This document shows, piece by piece, positions 8,689 to 16,326 of a DNA stretch of 61,808 nucleotides. The notes beneath the pieces were generated by a model. That model searched no databases. It was not told the origin of the DNA and worked only from the letters and a program-made list of their open reading frames with translations. A program made the translations under genes and the position numbers. The stretch covers positions 1-61,808 of the forward strand of contig CALVEG010000009.1 of the NCBI GenBank assembly GCA_944326525.1, in the 5' to 3' direction. Origin of the DNA: Candidatus Gastranaerophilales bacterium. Its GTDB lineage: Bacteria > Cyanobacteriota > Vampirovibrionia > Gastranaerophilales > Gastranaerophilaceae. Within the stretch, counting starts at the first letter, position 1, and each line of letters begins with the position of its first letter.

Positions 8689-10089
8689 TTAAACAGAGTT
8701 TTTATCGGGTTTATGCGCAACAAACGCAAACAGAAAGCAGGCAAGGCCGAACAAAATTCCAAAGCACATTGTTGTGCGGTAGGAGATAAGAAATGCCGTA
8801 TCATAAAGCTCACCGTTATCAAGAAGCATATTTCTGAAAGTTTCAAATAGAGTAATAGTAACTGCAACGCCTAAGATATTTCCCATGTTTCTTGAAAGTG
8901 CGAGTATACCTGATGCAAGTCCGAGTTCTGTTGGTGTAACGCTTGTCATAATTGCGTTGTTTGAGGGAGATTGAAAAAGTCCGTTTCCGATTCCCATAAT
9001 TCCCGAAGCCAGAACGATTTGCCACATAGCGCAATTTTTGTCATATAAAGTGAACATAAGAAGTGCAATGCAATAAACAATCGGGCCTGCAAGCGTCAGG
9101 TATCTGCTCCCGTATTTCCCTGACAATCTTCCGGCAATAGGCGCAATAAATGAAAGAGTGACCGAATACGGTAAAATCAGTAGTCCTGTTAAAAGTGCAT
9201 TATATTTTAAAATTTCCTGCAAAAAGAACGGAAGAAGAATGCTGTTTGTGTACATTGCCATATAAGATGTCATAACACCCAAATTTCCGTAAGTAAAGGT
9301 TCTGATTTTAAACAGAGAAAAATCAATAAGCGGATAATTAATTTTGTGATCTCTAAGGTAGAAAAGGACTCCAAAAACAAGGGTTATAACACCAAGAATA
9401 ATTATTTTGAGTGAATTCCAACCCCAGGTATGCCCTTCCGCAATAGCAAGAAGCAGAGCAAAAAGGCTTACGGTAAAATATATAAAACCTTTATAATCAA
9501 ATTTAAAGTTTTTTCTGTCAGTTTTGACGGTATGAGGGAGCATCTTGTAGGAATAATATGCGCCGGCTAAGGCTACTGGAATACACGGGAAAAATACTGA
9601 ATGCCATCCGTAATAGTTAATCAAGACACCACCGATAGCTGGTCCGCTCATTCCGCCTATTGCAACAATACAACCATTTAGACCAAGAGCTTTGCCTCTT
9701 TTTTCTTTTTTGAATATTGAAGCGATGATTGCTTGAGCATTGGAAAGCATAATAGAAGCCCCCAGTGCTTCAAGACATCTGTATGCGATTAAAAGTCCAA
9801 AATTATTTGCGGTTGTATTTAGAAATGCCCCAAGAGCAAACAGAGCAAAACCTGTTGAATATAGTTTGTTTTTCGGAAAAATATCGCCCAATTTTCCAAA
9901 AAACGGCAAAAATACGGTTAAAACCAGCATGTAAGCTATCATTACCCATTGAATTTGGCTCATAGATACATGTAAATCAACGGACATCGGGTAAAGCGCA
10001 AGATTTACAGTCGTAGAATCAAGCATCGCAATAAAATTACCGATTGCAGTGATTACAAAAATTGTCCATTTGATAGATTTGTTGCTCAT
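8689..10089 (-). CDS. MFS drug-efflux transporter, DHA2 (14-helix) family
   Basis: A 466-residue integral membrane protein of the EmrB/QacA group. The start matches the family: FIAMLDSTTVNLALYPM in helix 1 (motif D1), then FGKLGDIFPKNKLY (motif A) and the motif C region GMSGPAIGGVLINYYGWHSVFF. Hydrophobic segments are consistent with 14 helices. The probable role is proton-driven export of toxic organic compounds; the substrate is unknown. It is transcribed away from glmU on the same strand and has its own promoter, whose -10 box ends 6 bases before the ATG with no Shine-Dalgarno, so the mRNA is probably leaderless. Confidence 0.9.
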   Translation of the reverse strand: MSNKSIKWTIFVITAIGNFIAMLDSTTVNLALYPMSVDLHVSMSQIQWVMIAYMLVLTVFLPFFGKLGDIFPKNKLYSTGFALFALGAFLNTTANNFGLLIAYRCLEALGASIMLSNAQAIIASIFKKEKRGKALGLNGCIVAIGGMSGPAIGGVLINYYGWHSVFFPCIPVALAGAYYSYKMLPHTVKTDRKNFKFDYKGFIYFTVSLFALLLAIAEGHTWGWNSLKIIILGVITLVFGVLFYLRDHKINYPLIDFSLFKIRTFTYGNLGVMTSYMAMYTNSILLPFFLQEILKYNALLTGLLILPYSVTLSFIAPIAGRLSGKYGSRYLTLAGPIVYCIALLMFTLYDKNCAMWQIVLASGIMGIGNGLFQSPSNNAIMTSVTPTELGLASGILALSRNMGNILGVAVTITLFETFRNMLLDNGELYDTAFLISYRTTMCFGILFGLACFLFAFVAHKPDKNSV

Positions 10090-10095
10090 AGGTTA

Positions 10096-10104
10096 ATTGT
10101 ATCA
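10096..10104 (-). promoter_or_regulatory. Extended -10 promoter directly at the MFS start codon
   Basis: Minus strand reads TGATACAAT, then TAACCT, then ATG. Six bases between the -10 hexamer and ATG put the likely transcription start on the A of the ATG. A weak TTCCCA lies 18 bases upstream as a possible -35. The same geometry occurs at 49802 and 53952. Confidence 0.6.
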
Positions 10105-10153
10105 TGAAGACTTAAAGTTGGGAAAAGCATTCACCTAAAGGGTTTTAAGTTTG

Positions 10154-11425
10154 TTATTTTTTCTTAACCCAGTCTGCGATTATTCTTAAAGGTGCACGAG
10201 TAAGAGCAAGAGCCCATTCTCCTAAATTTTTAGTGATAACGCTTCCTGCACCAATGTTTGTGCCTTCCCCGATTTCTACAGGAGCGACAAGAACTGTGTT
10301 TGAACCGATTTTTACATTATCTTTTAAGATAGTTTTGCTTTTTGTGCCTGTAATTGGGTCAAAGTTTGCTGTAATAGTTCCTGCACCGATGTTTACGTGA
10401 GCACCAAGCTCGCTGTCGCCGATGTAGCTTAAGTGTCCTGCGTTTGTATTGTGGCCGATTTTAGCTTTTTTCACTTCTACAAAATTCCCTATTTTGCAGT
10501 TGTCTTCAACTTCCACACCACCTCTAAAGTGCGCGCAGGGCCCAATTTTACAGTTTTTGCCTATTTTGTTTGCACCTTCAATATAAGTTGACGGGTAAAT
10601 TATTGTATCTGAGCCAATTTCGGTATCTTCGCTAATCCAAGTGCTATTGGGATCAACTATTGTTACGCCGTTGTCCATTAATGAATTAAGCTTTCTTGTA
10701 TTCATTATTCTTGTGGCTTCAGCAAGGTTTTTGCGTGAATTTATTCCGTAGATTTCGTCGCTGTTTTCCAGTATAAAGGCGTTTACTTTTAAATTGTTTT
10801 TCTTACCCCATTCAATAATGTCTGTAAGATAATATTCACCTTGGGCGTTGTTACTTGTAAGTTGAGAAAATGCAGGTGCAATTTTTGCCCAATCAAGTAT
10901 ATAAATTCCCGCATTAACTTCTTTAACTGCTTTTTGTTCAGGAGTTGCGTCTTTTTCTTCAACTATGCATTTTAGGCTTCCGTCCTGTTCTCTGATGATT
11001 CTTCCGTAATTGGTCGGGTTTTCAAAGATTGTACTCATAACCGTCAAATCAGAATTGTTAGAGTTATGAAATTCTACGAATTTTTTAAGCGTTTCAGAGG
11101 TAATAAGCGGTGTGTCACCGCACAATATAAGAACTTGTCCTTTAAAATCTTTAAGGTAAGGGCAAGCCATAGAAACTGCGTGTCCGGTTCCAAGCTGCGG
11201 AGTTTGCAGAACTGTCTTTGCGTTTTGGTAATTTTTTTCGACGTATTCCTTAACCTCATCTGCGTGGTGTCCTACTATTACAAAGTTTTCATTTGTTATA
11301 GTTTTAATGTTGTCTAATACGTAGCCGAGAAGCGGTTTTTCGAAGATTTTATGAAGAACTTTTGGGGTTTCCGATTTCATTCTTGTACCTTTTCCGGCTG
11401 CCAAAATTACCGATTTAATATCCAT
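10154..11425 (-). CDS. glmU: GlmU, bifunctional UDP-GlcNAc pyrophosphorylase / GlcN-1-P acetyltransferase
   Basis: Makes UDP-N-acetylglucosamine for peptidoglycan and lipopolysaccharide by acetylating glucosamine-1-phosphate and then adding UMP. The N-terminal uridylyltransferase domain opens with LAAGKGTRMKS and carries QLGTGHA, CGDTP and EYYLTDIIEW. From about residue 245 hexapeptide repeats build the left-handed beta-helix acetyltransferase (IGPCAHFRGG, VEVKKAKIG, HLSYIGDSELG, NIGAGTIT). At 423 residues it is about 30 shorter than E. coli GlmU, mostly at the C-terminal tail. Divergent from obg; both lie around an AT-rich 130-base promoter region. Confidence 0.96.
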   Translation of the reverse strand: MDIKSVILAAGKGTRMKSETPKVLHKIFEKPLLGYVLDNIKTITNENFVIVGHHADEVKEYVEKNYQNAKTVLQTPQLGTGHAVSMACPYLKDFKGQVLILCGDTPLITSETLKKFVEFHNSNNSDLTVMSTIFENPTNYGRIIREQDGSLKCIVEEKDATPEQKAVKEVNAGIYILDWAKIAPAFSQLTSNNAQGEYYLTDIIEWGKKNNLKVNAFILENSDEIYGINSRKNLAEATRIMNTRKLNSLMDNGVTIVDPNSTWISEDTEIGSDTIIYPSTYIEGANKIGKNCKIGPCAHFRGGVEVEDNCKIGNFVEVKKAKIGHNTNAGHLSYIGDSELGAHVNIGAGTITANFDPITGTKSKTILKDNVKIGSNTVLVAPVEIGEGTNIGAGSVITKNLGEWALALTRAPLRIIADWVKKK

Positions 11426-11491
11426 GTTATTTTCTCCCTATAAGCAAATTATAATTAAAATATGCGAACTCTGCAAGAAGAGTTTAAATTG

Positions 11492-11520
11492 TTGACTATA
11501 CAGCCTTGCAAAACGTATTT
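11492..11520 (+). promoter_or_regulatory. Putative promoter for obg
   Basis: TTGACT at 11492-11497, a 17-base spacer and GTATTT at 11515-11520. The -35 is good and the -10 poor. Confidence 0.35.
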
Positions 11521-11555
11521 TTTTTTGTTAGTATCGCAAAAGTAGGGATGTGAAT

Positions 11556-12839
11556 ATGCAATTTTTAGATAAAACCAAAATAAGAATAGTATCAGGTCGT
11601 GGCGGCAACGGAATGGTAGCTTGGCGTCGTGAAAAGTATGTGGATAAAGGTGGCCCTGCCGGCGGCGATGGCGGAAAAGGCGGGGATGTTTATCTTGTTG
11701 CAGATGAAAATATGTCTACCTTGATGGATTTTAAGTATAAATCTGTTTTTAAGGCCGAATGCGGAGAAAACGGCGGAATTAAAAATTGCCATGGGAAATG
11801 GGCTAAGGATTTATTTATAAAGGTTCCTGTTGGAACGGTTGTAAAAGACGTAAAAACAGGTAACATAATTGCAGATTTGACTGAACACGGGCAAAAAGTT
11901 CTTGTAGCACAAGGCGGCAGAGGCGGAAGAGGAAATGCAAGATTTGCAACGGCTCAAAAACGTGCGCCTCAATTTTGTGAGCCTGGAGAACCGGGAATTG
12001 AAAGAGAATTGATTTTAGAGTTAAAATTGATTGCAGATGTCGGGCTTTTGGGAATGCCGAATGCCGGAAAATCTACTTTGATAAGCCGAATAAGTTCAGC
12101 AAAACCAAAAATTGCAGATTATCCTTTCACTACTCTTATCCCAAATTTAGGTGTTGTAAGAGGTCTGAACGGCGACGGTTTTGTTGTTGCGGATATTCCG
12201 GGGCTTATTGAAGGAGCGTCAGAGGGAGTCGGGTTAGGACACGACTTTTTAAGACACGTTGAAAGATGCAGATTCCTTGTGCATCTTGTTGATTTGACTG
12301 AAGAAAATCCTTTTAAGAATTATGAAATAATTAACCGTGAATTGGAGAAACACTCTCACAAACTCGCTTCTTTATATCAGATTATTGCTTTAAATAAAAT
12401 TGATGCGGTTGATGAAGAGAAAAAAGCAAAAGTTTTAAGTGAATTCAAGTCAGTTTCGGAAGAAATATTTATGATTTCTGCTGTAGTTGGTGAGGGTGTT
12501 CAAGAACTTGTAAATCATATGTCAGAAATGGTTGAAAAAATAGAAAAGCCGGTTTCGGATATTGTTGTTGAAGAGGACTTTGGTGCATACAACAACGATG
12601 ACAGTGAATTTGAAATAACCAAAGCTGCAAAAGATACTTATGTAATTCTTGGCGGAAAGATCGGACGACTTGCGCAAGTAACTGATGCAAGAAATACAGA
12701 ACAAGTAATCAGATTTCAAAATATCTTAACTGGAATGGGCGTTTTTGACAGACTTAAAGCCATGGGAGTTAAAGACGGGGATACAATTATTGTCGGACAT
12801 CTTGAATTTGCTTATTATGCGGATGAGTTTTTCGGATAG
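11556..12839 (+). CDS. obg: Obg/CgtA GTPase
   Basis: A ribosome-associated GTPase of the Obg family (427 residues) that acts in 50S assembly and stress signalling. The Gly-rich Obg fold is at 1-158 (GRGGNGMVAWRREKY, GGPAGGDGGKGGDV). The G domain has P-loop GMPNAGKST near 165, the DYPFTTLIPN switch, DIPGLIEGA and NKID. A C-terminal OCT domain spans about 345-427 (YVILGGKIGRL.. GDTIIVGHLEFAY). ATG 11556 is taken as the start because AGGG is 8 bases upstream; GTG 11550 is too close to that site. Monocistronic in appearance. Confidence 0.96.
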   Translation: MQFLDKTKIRIVSGRGGNGMVAWRREKYVDKGGPAGGDGGKGGDVYLVADENMSTLMDFKYKSVFKAECGENGGIKNCHGKWAKDLFIKVPVGTVVKDVKTGNIIADLTEHGQKVLVAQGGRGGRGNARFATAQKRAPQFCEPGEPGIERELILELKLIADVGLLGMPNAGKSTLISRISSAKPKIADYPFTTLIPNLGVVRGLNGDGFVVADIPGLIEGASEGVGLGHDFLRHVERCRFLVHLVDLTEENPFKNYEIINRELEKHSHKLASLYQIIALNKIDAVDEEKKAKVLSEFKSVSEEIFMISAVVGEGVQELVNHMSEMVEKIEKPVSDIVVEEDFGAYNNDDSEFEITKAAKDTYVILGGKIGRLAQVTDARNTEQVIRFQNILTGMGVFDRLKAMGVKDGDTIIVGHLEFAYYADEFFG

Positions 12840-12880
12840 TAATTTTATCTAAATAAAAAGAAATACAACGGTTTTTAAGC

Positions 12881-12909
12881 TTGCTTTTTTAAATAAATTT
12901 CGTTAAAAT
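12881..12909 (+). promoter_or_regulatory. Putative promoter for the amidohydrolase-like/YjbQ pair
   Basis: TTGCTT (12881-12886), a 17-base spacer and TAAAAT (12904-12909), followed by AAAGGGG and the ATG at 12928. The same TTGnnT-17-TAAAAT form appears before gpmI. Confidence 0.5.
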
Positions 12910-12927
12910 TATTCTAAAGGGGACATT

Positions 12928-14238
12928 ATGAAGTGCTACAAGTCTAAGTGGATTTTGACATCAGAAAGTGAAATTCTTGAGGATTACGCAATTGTCGTTG
13001 ATGAAGGAAAAATCATCGACTTAATTCCTAATGCAGAGGTGAATTTTGAGGAAAAATACATAAAAGAACTTGGAAATGCTGTAATAACTCCAGGATTTGT
13101 TGATATGCTTACGCAGTTTCAATATACTAACAGCGGGCATTTTAATTCTGCAAGTTTAAAAAATAAGTTTAAAAAGTTTTTCTTAACCTTAAATAAAAAT
13201 TATACGTTTGCAGGGGTTAAGCAAGATGTTTATTCTCTTAAATGGGCAAATATTTTGTGCGGTTATTTTTCTGCAGATAGAGGAGAAAAGCTTGAATCGT
13301 TTAAAAGCGGGGTTATTCAATCAGTAAAATCAGGAACTACCTGTTTTGCCCAAGTTTCAAGAGAGTTTAAATATTTTGATATAATCAATAAAATTCCAGT
13401 AAAAAAATATCTTTTCTTTGACGCTTATTCGGATAGTAAGGAAAAGAGTAAGAAAATATTTAAAGAGCTTCGGGCAAAGGTTGAGGAGCTTATTTATCAT
13501 AAGGGCGAAAATACCCATATCGGAATAATGCTTAATTCGGTTTCAGGTGCTCATAAAAAGCTTTGGGAATTGTTTTCTAAATATTGTCGCAAGCATAATA
13601 TGCTTATGCTTACTCGTTTTGCGGAATCAAGAGATGAAATCGAATGGTTGCAGTTTGGTTTTTCCGATATAGATTTGTTGCATAAGTTTTTGGGCTTTAG
13701 AAAGATTACACCTTATACAAAAGGAATTTCGCCTGTAGAATATCTTGATAATTTGAAAGTGCTGACAAATAAAGTTGTTATTGCAAACGCAAATTACGCT
13801 GACGAAGACGAGTTGAGCGAACTTTCTCAAAAAGGTGTAAAATATATTTACCAGCCATATTATTCAGAAGAATTTTGTAATAAAAAGCTTGACTTTGCGA
13901 CTGTTTTGAAATACTTTAGCGGCAATTTCGGTTTTTCAACCCAGAGTTTCAAAGAGGATAAGGATTTTTCTTTGTTGAAACTTGCAAACAGAATGAATGA
14001 AGATGTAAAATTACCGATAGAAGAACTTGTTAAATATCTGACAATTTATCCGGCGCAAATATTAAGGCTGGATAATTCAACAGGTTCAATAAAAGTTGGT
14101 AAAGATGCTGATTTTAATGTGTTTATACTTCCGGAGGGGAAGGATTATAAAGAGTTAAGTAATTTATCAATGCCTTTTGCAGTTTATTCAAAGGGTAAAA
14201 AGCTTGTAAAAGACGGTAATGTAAGGTTTTCTTTATGA
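12928..14238 (+). CDS. Amidohydrolase-fold protein lacking metal ligands (predicted pseudoenzyme)
   Basis: A 436-residue protein with the overall plan of SsnA/guanine-deaminase-type cytosolic amidohydrolases: N-terminal beta strands (AIVVDEGKIIDLIP), the PGFVD entry to the barrel at 55-59, a central AESRDEIEWL, PVEYLDNLKVL, and C-terminal YPAQILRLDNSTGSIKVGKDADFNVFIL. The catalytic positions are altered: after PGFVDM the HxH is Leu61-Thr-Gln63; the third ligand before the AES motif is Arg; the AH of the fourth strand reads AN (VIANANYADEDEL); and the final barrel Asp (GTD) is absent (GFSTQSF). The frame is intact and codon use normal, so the loss looks selected rather than decay. It overlaps the next gene by ATGA. 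Function unknown; a scaffold or binding role is possible. Confidence 0.75.
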   Translation: MKCYKSKWILTSESEILEDYAIVVDEGKIIDLIPNAEVNFEEKYIKELGNAVITPGFVDMLTQFQYTNSGHFNSASLKNKFKKFFLTLNKNYTFAGVKQDVYSLKWANILCGYFSADRGEKLESFKSGVIQSVKSGTTCFAQVSREFKYFDIINKIPVKKYLFFDAYSDSKEKSKKIFKELRAKVEELIYHKGENTHIGIMLNSVSGAHKKLWELFSKYCRKHNMLMLTRFAESRDEIEWLQFGFSDIDLLHKFLGFRKITPYTKGISPVEYLDNLKVLTNKVVIANANYADEDELSELSQKGVKYIYQPYYSEEFCNKKLDFATVLKYFSGNFGFSTQSFKEDKDFSLLKLANRMNEDVKLPIEELVKYLTIYPAQILRLDNSTGSIKVGKDADFNVFILPEGKDYKELSNLSMPFAVYSKGKKLVKDGNVRFSL

Positions 14239-14651
14239 CGATATTGAATGAAAAATTTACAATTCATACAAAAGGTAATACACAGATTGTTGATATTACA
14301 AGACAGGTTCAAAATGCAGTTTACAAGCATAATTTGCCTAATGCTGTTGTGTATGTCTATGTCGCTGGAAGCACGGTTTCTATAACAAATATAGAGTATG
14401 AACCCGGTCTGCTTAAAGATTTACCGGAAGCGCTTGAGAAAATTGCACCTGTGGATTCTGAGTATCATCATGATGAAACCTGGCATGATGGTAACGGATA
14501 CGCACATATCAGAGCTTCAATAGTTGGAAATAGTACAATGGTTCCGTTGATTGACGGTGCATTGCAGCTTGGGCAATGGCAGCAGATTGTGCTTATAGAT
14601 TTTGACAACAAAGCAAGAACCAGAGTCGTTCATGTTCAAATTCTTTATTAG
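14235..14651 (+). CDS. yjbQ: YjbQ / UPF0047 family protein
   Basis: A 138-residue member of the YjbQ (UPF0047) family. Its conserved residues are present: VYVYVAGSTVSITNIEYEPGL, EYHHDETWHDGNGYAHIRAS with the His-rich site, STMVPLIDGALQLGQWQQIVLIDFD and a closing TRVVHVQIL. E. coli YjbQ has weak thiamine-phosphate synthase activity, but the native reaction is not settled. The start codon overlaps the preceding stop (ATGA), so translation is probably coupled to the amidohydrolase-like gene, suggesting a shared task. Confidence 0.93.
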   Translation: MTILNEKFTIHTKGNTQIVDITRQVQNAVYKHNLPNAVVYVYVAGSTVSITNIEYEPGLLKDLPEALEKIAPVDSEYHHDETWHDGNGYAHIRASIVGNSTMVPLIDGALQLGQWQQIVLIDFDNKARTRVVHVQILY

Positions 14652-14671
14652 TTGCGTATTTAAATTTGCTC

Positions 14672-14700
14672 TTGTATTTGATTTATGTTCCTGTTAAAAT
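14672..14700 (+). promoter_or_regulatory. Putative promoter for gpmI
   Basis: TTGTAT (14672-14677), a 17-base spacer and TAAAAT (14695-14700), 37 bases before the ATG. Confidence 0.45.
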
Positions 14701-14736
14701 CCATCTATAGTACGAAATATAATAGAAGGGATTTTT

Positions 14737-16263
14737 ATGTCAAAAAGAGTTTTATTATGTATTATGGACGGCTGGGGAATAAGCAAATCTCACCCCGAGT
14801 ATGACGCAACTAAATTAGCAAATCCAGTTCATGTTAGTGAACTTGAAAAAGAAGGTAAGTTTATAAAAATTCACGCGGACGGCGAGTATGTCGGGCTTCC
14901 TGCTGGACAAATGGGTAACAGTGAAGTTGGTCACCTTAATCTTGGTGCAGGCAGAATTGTTTATCAGGAACTTTCTAAAATTAATAATGCTATTAAAAGC
15001 GGAGATTTCTTTAAAAGAAAAGCTTTTCTTGATGCAATTGAACACGTAAAGAAAAACGATAGTGCACTTCACCTTTGGGGGTTGGCATCTGACGGCGGTG
15101 TGCACTCAGCTTTAGGTCATATACTTGCTTTAATAAAACTTGCAGCTGACAACGGACTTAAAAAAGTTTATGTTCATGCATTTCTTGACGGACGTGATAC
15201 GCCGCCTCAGAGTGCGATGACATTTTTAAAACCGATTGAAGACGAACTTAAAAAATACGGACTTCCGCAAATTGCGACAGTTTCAGGTAGATATTACGCA
15301 ATGGATCGTGACAACAGATGGGACAGAATTGAAAAAGCTTATAACGCACTTTTGTTAGGTGAAGGCGAAAAGGCAGCAAATGCTGAAGAAGCTGTTAAAC
15401 AATCCTACGAAAAAGGCAATAATGATGAATTTGTGCTTCCGACAATCACAGGTCCTGCAGAAAGCAGAGTAAAAGATAACGATGCTGTTATTTTCTGGAA
15501 CTTCAGACCTGATAGAGCTAGAGAAATTTCGAAAGCAATTAATTTTGAAAACTTCGACGGATTTAGTCGTAAAGCAGTTAGAAAAAATATTTTCTATGTA
15601 TGTATGACTCAGTATGATGAAACCTTTACATTCCCAGTTGCTTTTGGAAAAGAACACATGACAAATATTTTGGGTGATGTATTAGAGTCAAACGGCATTA
15701 AACAATTCAGAACAGCAGAAACTGAAAAATACGCACACGTTACATTCTTCTTTAACGGCGGAGTTGAAGAACCTCAAGCACATGAAACAAGAGTTCTTGT
15801 AGCATCTCCGAAAGTTGCAACTTATGACCTTCAGCCTGAAATGAGTGCAAGAGAAGTTTGTGATAATGTTTTGAAAGCAATAGACAATCCTGATTACGGA
15901 TTTATCCTAGTAAACTTTGCAAACCCTGATATGGTAGGTCATACAGGTGTTTTAGAGGCTGCGATTAAGGCAGACAAAGTTGTTGATGAATGTGTCGGAA
16001 AGATTGCGGATGCTTGCAAAAAGCATGATGTAATTATGCTTTTGACTGCAGATCATGGTAACTCTGAAGTTATGGTTAATCCTGAAACCGGTAAACCGAT
16101 GACTGCTCACACAACAAACGAAGTTCCGTTTGTTATGATTAATGCTCCTGAAAATATAGAATTGAAGGAAACAGGTGCATTATGTAATGTGGCACCTACA
16201 ATTCTTGAACTTTTCGGAATTGAAAAACCGGCTGAAATGGATGCCGAATCTTTGATAAAATAG
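14737..16263 (+). CDS. gpmI: GpmI, cofactor-independent phosphoglycerate mutase
   Basis: Interconverts 3- and 2-phosphoglycerate in glycolysis without 2,3-bisphosphoglycerate, using two Mn ions and a phosphoserine intermediate. The 508-residue length is typical. Visible hallmarks are MDGWG at the start (metal Asp), GQMGNSEVGHLNLGAGR with the catalytic Ser, DGRDTPP, SGRYYAMDRDNRWDR, NFRPDRARE, NFANPDMVGHTG and TADHGN(S)E with metal ligands. AGAAGGGA precedes the ATG; a terminator follows the stop codon by 6 bases. Confidence 0.97.
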   Translation: MSKRVLLCIMDGWGISKSHPEYDATKLANPVHVSELEKEGKFIKIHADGEYVGLPAGQMGNSEVGHLNLGAGRIVYQELSKINNAIKSGDFFKRKAFLDAIEHVKKNDSALHLWGLASDGGVHSALGHILALIKLAADNGLKKVYVHAFLDGRDTPPQSAMTFLKPIEDELKKYGLPQIATVSGRYYAMDRDNRWDRIEKAYNALLLGEGEKAANAEEAVKQSYEKGNNDEFVLPTITGPAESRVKDNDAVIFWNFRPDRAREISKAINFENFDGFSRKAVRKNIFYVCMTQYDETFTFPVAFGKEHMTNILGDVLESNGIKQFRTAETEKYAHVTFFFNGGVEEPQAHETRVLVASPKVATYDLQPEMSAREVCDNVLKAIDNPDYGFILVNFANPDMVGHTGVLEAAIKADKVVDECVGKIADACKKHDVIMLLTADHGNSEVMVNPETGKPMTAHTTNEVPFVMINAPENIELKETGALCNVAPTILELFGIEKPAEMDAESLIK

Positions 16264-16268
16264 CCTTA

Positions 16269-16304
16269 AATCAGGCAGGATAGGAAACTGTTCTGCCTGA
16301 TTTT
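16269..16304 (+). terminator. Rho-independent terminator after gpmI
   Basis: AATCAGGCAG (16269-16278) and CTGCCTGATT (16293-16302) form a perfect 10-bp stem over a 14-base loop, with a short T tract. Confidence 0.75.
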
Positions 16305-16326
16305 GTAATAATGAATTGGAAAGAAT

